A stretch of DNA of 64,000 nucleotides from Pseudomonas tructae. GTDB taxonomy: Bacteria > Pseudomonadota > Gammaproteobacteria > Pseudomonadales > Pseudomonadaceae. The notes under the pieces were generated by a model. That model was not told the origin of the DNA. It did no database searches and saw nothing but the letters and a program-made list of their open reading frames with translations. The stretch's first letter is position 1. Each line of letters begins with the position of its first letter. Shown here in pieces: positions 59,666 to 64,000 of this stretch. Location: contig NZ_CP035952.1 of the NCBI RefSeq assembly GCF_004214895.1, positions 806,001 through 870,000 of the forward strand. Direction: 5' to 3'. Both the position numbers and the translations under genes were made by a program.

Positions 59666-60148
59666 TTAGAAGCCGCGGCGGATTTTGGCCTTGAGGTCGG
59701 CATGGAAGAAGTCGGCGTTGGAGCGATTGGTGGCATTGGCCTCGCAGGCGTCGCTGTCAATCGAACGCTTGAAGGTCTGCTCGTCGTGGTAGGCGCGTAC
59801 GTACAGCTCGATGTGCTCGCGATTGTTCATGGTCGGCCACTTCTCCAGGTACCCTGGTAGCGTTGCTTCGCCGCACTGGTAGAAGGCGACGCGGCGGTTG
59901 ACCAGGGTCGCGGCGCCAAGTTGGAAAGGCACCCACCAGGCGTCGGCGGTTTCCGGTGCCAGCACGGCGATCAGGTGGGTGCACTGGCTGACGTTGCGGC
60001 GGATGATGCCGCTGATATCGTCGGTGGTCTGCTGGGCTTCGGTGTCGAACAGGTCCAGCTGGGTGTTGATACCTTCGAGCTTGAGCCGTTCATTGATGAT
60101 GAAGGCGTCCAGACGTTCACTGTGTCGATAACTGATAAAGACTGGCAT
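59666..60148 (-). CDS. Small TIR-like domain protein
   Basis: The 160-residue protein is nearly all one domain resembling TIR/DUF1863 folds: it opens MPVFISYRHSERLDAF, with a middle strand CTHLIAVLAPETADAWW and a helix VPFQLGAATL. In NADase TIRs a catalytic Glu lies four residues after the conserved Trp; here that position (W72 plus four) is Gln76. No defence partner gene is next to it: it lies between motB and rsgA. GGAGGG precedes the ATG, which overlaps the stop of a 19-codon ORF. It may bind nucleotides without cleaving NAD, or use another residue. Confidence 0.7.
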   Translation of the reverse strand: MPVFISYRHSERLDAFIINERLKLEGINTQLDLFDTEAQQTTDDISGIIRRNVSQCTHLIAVLAPETADAWWVPFQLGAATLVNRRVAFYQCGEATLPGYLEKWPTMNNREHIELYVRAYHDEQTFKRSIDSDACEANATNRSNADFFHADLKAKIRRGF

Positions 60149-60207
60149 CAGCGCTGCCCTCCCTGATTGGAGGGCATGGATTTGATGCGCAAGGGCTGAA
60201 TTGTCAT
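60148..60207 (-). CDS. Putative 19-residue leader ORF coupled to the TIR-like gene
   Basis: ATG 60207 has a strong AAAGGA eight bases upstream; the ORF (MTIQPLRIKSMPSNQGGQR) ends in a TGA that overlaps the TIR-like ATG (TGATG). It is short, so the case rests on the ribosome site and the coupling. It could control TIR translation rather than make a functional peptide. Between 60208 and the rsgA end (60407) I see no other gene. Confidence 0.45.
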   Translation of the reverse strand: MTIQPLRIKSMPSNQGGQR

Positions 60208-60406
60208 TGTTTGATTCCTTTCACACGCAGGGCATGGGGTGATTCGCTTCATGGCGGCGAATCTTGAAAGGTGACAATCAGTGAAAGTCTTTCGGACAGC
60301 AAGGGACCACCGACAAACAAGATGAAGCCTACTTGTTTTGGTAAAAATTCCTACGGAATATTCTTACTTATCAATGAATAAAGGCCCGTTGCCGAGCCTC
60401 GGCTAC

Positions 60407-61438
60407 TCAATAGCTGTCTTGCGGCAGGCTGGCGATAATCGAGCGATAGCTGTTCATCCGTTGCTGTTGCACGCGGCCATCGTCCAGGGCCTTGAGCAGG
60501 GCGCAACCGGGTTCGCGATCATGCTTGCAGTCGCGGAAGCGGCAGGTGCCAAGCAGGTCGGTGAACTCGATGAAGCCAGCTTCGACATCGGCGCGGCTGA
60601 CATGGCCCAGACCGAATTCGCGGATGCCCGGGGAGTCGATCAGTTCGCCTCCGCCCGGAAAGTGGTAGAGGCGCGCCGTGGTCGTGGTGTGAGTGCCCTG
60701 GCCGGACCATTCCGATAGATCACCGACGCGGGTCTGTACCTCGGGCAACAGGCTGTTGACCAGCGACGACTTACCTACACCGGACTGGCCGACGAACACG
60801 CTGATGTGGCCGTCGAGCTGGGCCTGCAGTTGCTCCATGCCATTGCCGTGGTGGGCAGACACCTCCAGCAACGGATAGCCGAGCTGCCGGTACACCGCCA
60901 GCAGGGCGTTGAGCGCTGGGGCGTTTTGCTCGTCGATCAGGTCGGCCTTGTTCAGCAGCAGCAGCGGGCGGATGCCGGCGTGCTCGGCGGCCACCAGATA
61001 GCGGTCGATCAGGTTGGCATGGGGCTCGGGTGCCGGGGCGAATACGATCACGATCAGGTCGACGTTGGCGGCCACCGGCTTGAGCTGGCCACGGCTGTCC
61101 GGACGGCACAGCTCGGTGTGGCGCGGCATTTGCGCAACGATCACGCCGATGCCCTGGTTGCCGGCACGCCAGACCACCTTGTCGCCGGTGACCAGGGCTG
61201 GCAGGTTGGCGCGCAGGTGGCAGCGGAACACCTGGCCGGCGACCTCGCCATCCTGGGCTTCGACTTCAACCTGCACGCCAAAGTGGGCGATGACCAGGCC
61301 CAATTGTTCCGGGCCGAGGTCGCCGCCTTCGAGCTCCTTCAGGGTCTGTTGTTCGCGTTTGGCGGCGCGGGCAGCGCGTTCACCCTGGATTTTTTCGATG
61401 CGCCAGTTCTGGCGTCGATTGAGCTGGCGTTTGGCCAT
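60407..61438 (-). CDS. rsgA: Small ribosomal subunit biogenesis GTPase RsgA
   Basis: The 343-residue circularly permuted GTPase helps late 30S assembly. An OB domain precedes the G motifs in permuted order: [10 protein letters not shown] (G4), [15 protein letters not shown] (G1) and DSPGIREFG (G3). The C-terminal zinc site is [14 protein letters not shown]. It is divergent from orn, as in other pseudomonads and in E. coli. Confidence 0.96.
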   Translation of the reverse strand: MAKRQLNRRQNWRIEKIQGERAARAAKREQQTLKELEGGDLGPEQLGLVIAHFGVQVEVEAQDGEVAGQVFRCHLRANLPALVTGDKVVWRAGNQGIGVIVAQMPRHTELCRPDSRGQLKPVAANVDLIVIVFAPAPEPHANLIDRYLVAAEHAGIRPLLLLNKADLIDEQNAPALNALLAVYRQLGYPLLEVSAHHGNGMEQLQAQLDGHISVFVGQSGVGKSSLVNSLLPEVQTRVGDLSEWSGQGTHTTTTARLYHFPGGGELIDSPGIREFGLGHVSRADVEAGFIEFTDLLGTCRFRDCKHDREPGCALLKALDDGRVQQQRMNSYRSIIASLPQDSY

Positions 61439-61529
61439 GAAGGTTCCGTGTTCGGCAAGCGATATTTAACGGCGGGCAGTTTAGCACGCTCCACTAGGCT
61501 AAACTGCGCACCTACCGAGGAGCAGAATC

Positions 61530-62072
61530 ATGCAGAACCCACAGAACCTGATCTGGATCGACCTGGAAATGACCGGTCTGGACCCGGATCAAGACGTCAT
61601 TATCGAAATGGCCACCATCGTTACCGACAGCGACCTCAACACCCTGGCAGAAGGCCCGGTGATCGCCATTCACCACAGTGACCAGGTGCTGGCGCGCATG
61701 GACGAGTGGAACACCCGCACCCATGGCGCCTCCGGCCTGACCCAGCGGGTCAAGGACAGCACTGTCAATATGGCCCAAGCCGAGGCGCAGACCATTGCCT
61801 TCCTGGAGCAGTGGGTGCCCAAGGGCAAGTCGCCGATCTGTGGCAACAGCATCTGCCAGGACCGCCGCTTCCTCTATCGCCACATGCGCAACCTGGAAAA
61901 CTACTTCCACTACCGCAACCTCGATGTCTCGACCCTCAAGGAGCTGGCAGCACGCTGGGCGCCTGAAGTGCGCGACAGCTTCAAGAAGGGCGGCACTCAC
62001 CTGGCGCTGGACGATATTCGCGAGTCGATCAACGAACTGCGCCACTATCGTCAGCACTTCATCAAGTTCTGA
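61530..62072 (+). CDS. orn: Oligoribonuclease Orn
   Basis: The 180-residue DEDDh exonuclease degrades 2- to 5-nt RNAs, including pGpG from c-di-GMP. Asp11 and Glu13 are in [10 protein letters not shown]; the closing His and Asp are in [18 protein letters not shown] precedes the ATG. Length and motifs match the family exactly. Confidence 0.97.
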   Translation: MQNPQNLIWIDLEMTGLDPDQDVIIEMATIVTDSDLNTLAEGPVIAIHHSDQVLARMDEWNTRTHGASGLTQRVKDSTVNMAQAEAQTIAFLEQWVPKGKSPICGNSICQDRRFLYRHMRNLENYFHYRNLDVSTLKELAARWAPEVRDSFKKGGTHLALDDIRESINELRHYRQHFIKF

Positions 62073-62172
62073 TCGCAACGCCGCCGGCTTGTACAGACAA
62101 TCCGTGCGGCGCCCTCTTTTGGTGCCTGTGGCAACTGGTTAGACTGCGCGCCCCATTGCACGGATCTGCGCC

Positions 62173-62784
62173 ATGTTGTTGATGCTCTACCTCATTGCTA
62201 TCACCGCTGAAGCCATGACTGGCGCGCTGTCTGCCGGGCGTCGCGGCATGGACTGGTTCGGTGTGGTGCTGATCGCCTGCATTACCGCCCTGGGCGGCGG
62301 TTCGGTACGCGATGTGCTGCTGGGGCATTACCCGCTGACCTGGGTCAAGCACCCGGAGTACCTGGTGCTGACCAGCTTTGCGGCGCTGATGACCATTTTT
62401 ATCGCGCCACTGATGCGCCACCTGCGCTCGCTATTCCTGGTGCTCGATGCCCTGGGGCTGGTGGCCTTCACCCTGATCGGTTGCATGACCGCGCTGGAAA
62501 TGGGCCAGGGTATGCTGGTGGCATCGATCAGCGGGGTGATCACCGGGGTCTTCGGCGGCATTCTTCGGGATATCTTCTGTAACGATATTCCACTGATCTT
62601 CCGTCGCGAGTTGTATGCCAGTGTCTCGTTCGCTGCGGCCTGGTTCTACCTGGGTTGTGTGTACTTCAATGTACCGGGCGAGCAGGCGATTCTGCTGACC
62701 TTGTTTGGTGGCTTCCTGCTAAGGCTGTTGGCGATTCGTTTTCACTGGGAAATGCCCAAGTTTCACTACAACGACGAGCATTGA
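62173..62784 (+). CDS. TRIC/YicG-like trimeric cation channel family protein
   Basis: The 203-residue membrane protein has about seven helices in two repeats, each with the family motif: GGGSVRDVLLG and GGILRDIFCN. Bacterial homologues form trimeric K+-permeable channels. It is a single gene between orn and a REP pair. Confidence 0.9.
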   Translation: MLLMLYLIAITAEAMTGALSAGRRGMDWFGVVLIACITALGGGSVRDVLLGHYPLTWVKHPEYLVLTSFAALMTIFIAPLMRHLRSLFLVLDALGLVAFTLIGCMTALEMGQGMLVASISGVITGVFGGILRDIFCNDIPLIFRRELYASVSFAAAWFYLGCVYFNVPGEQAILLTLFGGFLLRLLAIRFHWEMPKFHYNDEH

Positions 62785-62795
62785 GTCGATAACCG

Positions 62796-62863
62796 TATCG
62801 CGGGGCAAGCCCGCTCCTACAGGCCGGCGCTAATCCCTGTGGGAGCGGGCTTGCCCCGCGAAG
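62796..62863. repeat. REP inverted pair overlapping the 3' end of queG
   Basis: Inverted REP units at about 62796-62820 and 62837-62863. The queG frame crosses the right unit and stops (TAG, 62817-62819) inside the left one. Confidence 0.88.
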
Positions 62864-63917
62864 AATGTTGCCCTAACGCCCACTGCACATGCTCGCGCAC
62901 CAGCTCTGACGGGTATTCCTGCCGCGCCTTGAGCGCCTCCAGCACCTGGATAGTCGATGGCGCGTTGCCAAGCCCCACCGCCAGGTTGCGCAACCAGCGT
63001 TCATACCCGGCGCGGCGCAGCGGTGAGCCTTCGGTACTGTCGAGGAAAGTCTGCTCATCCCACAGGAACAGCTCGGCAAGCCCGGCGCTGTCGAGGTTGT
63101 GTCGGGGCTTGAAGTCGCTTTCGCCGGAGGGGCGGGCGAAACGGTTCCACGGGCAGACGATCTGGCAGTCATCGCAGCCGAACACCCGATTACCGATCAA
63201 CGGTCGCAGATCCTCGGGAATGGCGCTTTTCAGCTCGATGGTCAGGTACGAGATACAGCGTCGGGCGTCCAGTACATAAGGGCCGACAAAGGCCTGGGTC
63301 GGGCAGATGTCCAGGCAGGCGCTGCAACGTCCGCAGTGCTCGCTGGCCTGTGGCGGGTCGACTGGCAATGGCATGTCGACGAACAGTTCGGCAAGGAAGA
63401 AGTAGCTGCCAGCCTTGCGGTTGAGCAGCAGGGTGTTCTTGCCGATCCAGCCTAGGCCGGCCTGCTCGGCAATCGCCTTTTCCAGTACCGGGGCGCTGTC
63501 GACGAAGGCTCGAAAGCCAAACGGGCCGATGTCCTTCTGAATGCGTTCGGCCAGATGCTGCACGCGCTTGCGCACCAGTTTGTGGTAATCGCGGCCCAGG
63601 GCATAGCGCGAGATATAGGCTTTTTCCGGTTGGGCCAGCTGCTGGGCCATGCGCGTATCGCCGGGCAGGTAGTCCATGCGCAGCGACACCACGCGCAAGG
63701 TGCCGGGCACCAGCTCATCCGGGTGCGAGCGCTTGCTGCCGTGAGCACCCATGTAGTCCATTTCGCCGTGGTAGCCGGCCTCGAGCCAACGCTCCAGGTG
63801 TTTTTCGTGCACGCCCAGGTCCACCCCGGTGATGCCGACGTGGGCAAAACCAAGCTCTCGGCCCCAATCCTTGATCGATTGGGCCAGTGCGGGGAGATCG
63901 GGGGCAGAAGCAGACAT
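62817..63917 (-). CDS. queG: Epoxyqueuosine reductase QueG
   Basis: The 366-residue iron-sulfur, cobalamin-dependent enzyme performs the last step of queuosine synthesis on tRNA. Two ferredoxin clusters are visible: CGRCSACLDICP and CDDCQIVCPWN. The N-terminal half has GFAHVGITGVD and GYHGEMDYM. The C-terminus, SSRGKPAPTGISAGL, is translated REP DNA, and the stop is supplied by the REP pair; this tail is an addition to the family. It is divergent from the next gene. Confidence 0.94.
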   Translation of the reverse strand: MSASAPDLPALAQSIKDWGRELGFAHVGITGVDLGVHEKHLERWLEAGYHGEMDYMGAHGSKRSHPDELVPGTLRVVSLRMDYLPGDTRMAQQLAQPEKAYISRYALGRDYHKLVRKRVQHLAERIQKDIGPFGFRAFVDSAPVLEKAIAEQAGLGWIGKNTLLLNRKAGSYFFLAELFVDMPLPVDPPQASEHCGRCSACLDICPTQAFVGPYVLDARRCISYLTIELKSAIPEDLRPLIGNRVFGCDDCQIVCPWNRFARPSGESDFKPRHNLDSAGLAELFLWDEQTFLDSTEGSPLRRAGYERWLRNLAVGLGNAPSTIQVLEALKARQEYPSELVREHVQWALGQHSSRGKPAPTGISAGL

Positions 63918-63979
63918 GGGAATAAGGCAATACGGACTCAGGTGCGTATAATTCTGCCAGACATCAGAGCCTTTGACCC

Positions 63980-64000
63980 ATGCCTCAGACCAAACACCCC
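63980..64000 (+). CDS. Start of a gene, probably bifunctional NAD(P)HX epimerase/dehydratase (nnr)
   Basis: Only seven codons are present (MPQTKHP). The call rests on the conserved neighbour of queG in Pseudomonas, a YjeF/Nnr-type repair enzyme, and not on sequence. Confidence 0.35.

Overview
The window is a high-GC Pseudomonas chromosome segment, most likely from the P. putida group. Three things point there. The gene order is a conserved pseudomonad backbone: putA/putP, rlmJ, LPS-core genes with msbA and hldE, waaA, a TolC-family gene, thiC, the nudF-cpdA-parE-parC cluster, serB, psd, rhdA, motAB, rsgA, orn and queG. Protein sequences such as a 404-aa double-ACT SerB and ParC with S87/E91 are Pseudomonas-like. 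Seven inverted pairs of the REP element built on GTAGGAGCGGGCTTGCCCCG sit in intergenic spaces. I saw no rRNA, tRNA or CRISPR. Homology statements come from motif reading and memory of the families; no database search was run.

Layout. 1-2618: a TldE-like/TldD-like metallopeptidase pair on the minus strand. 2861-5539: a large toxin with a DUF6543-type N-terminus and a C-terminal ADP-ribosyltransferase-like domain. 5541-7343: an acyl-CoA dehydrogenase. 7512-13303: divergent putA and putP around a control region with six GTTGCA-type PutA half-sites. 13430-14266: rlmJ. 14425-24948: LPS outer-core and envelope block (carbamoyltransferase, GT2 glycosyltransferase, GT-C-like membrane protein, kinase-like protein, msbA, Mig-14-like, PIG-L deacetylase, hldE). 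25076-30131: an AT-richer island with a 1459-residue DUF6543-type toxin and a decayed IS5-type transposase. 30132-33524: minus-strand cluster (degenerate Nudix-like protein, aldo/keto reductase, FAD oxidoreductase, SMR transporter) with a divergent LysR gene. 34516-37291: waaA and a TolC-family channel. 37437-40972: TPP riboswitch, thiC and a CytX-like permease. 41873-51136: nudF, DUF1249, cpdA, yqiA-like esterase, parE, two small exported/membrane proteins, parC and a PqiC-like lipoprotein. 51328-57592: AhpA/YtjB-like protein, serB, psd, rhdA, an HDOD protein. 57724-59601: motAB behind a textbook FliA promoter. 59666-60207: a TIR-like gene behind a 19-codon leader ORF. 60407-64000: rsgA, orn, a TRIC/YicG-like channel, queG and the first codons of what is probably nnr.

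The most interesting material is the pair of toxins. Both have the DUF6543-type N-terminal architecture, a hydrophobic central segment and a short shared beta-rich module, but they carry different C-terminal payloads: an R-S-E ADP-ribosyltransferase-like domain in one, and in the other a Dam-like (D12-class adenine methyltransferase) fold whose catalytic DPPY motif has become SGHF. Neither has an adjacent small immunity-like gene, which suggests targets outside bacteria. Secondary points are the TIR-like protein with Gln at the NADase glutamate position, the kinase-like protein without its catalytic-loop Asp, and queG, whose last codons and stop lie in REP DNA.
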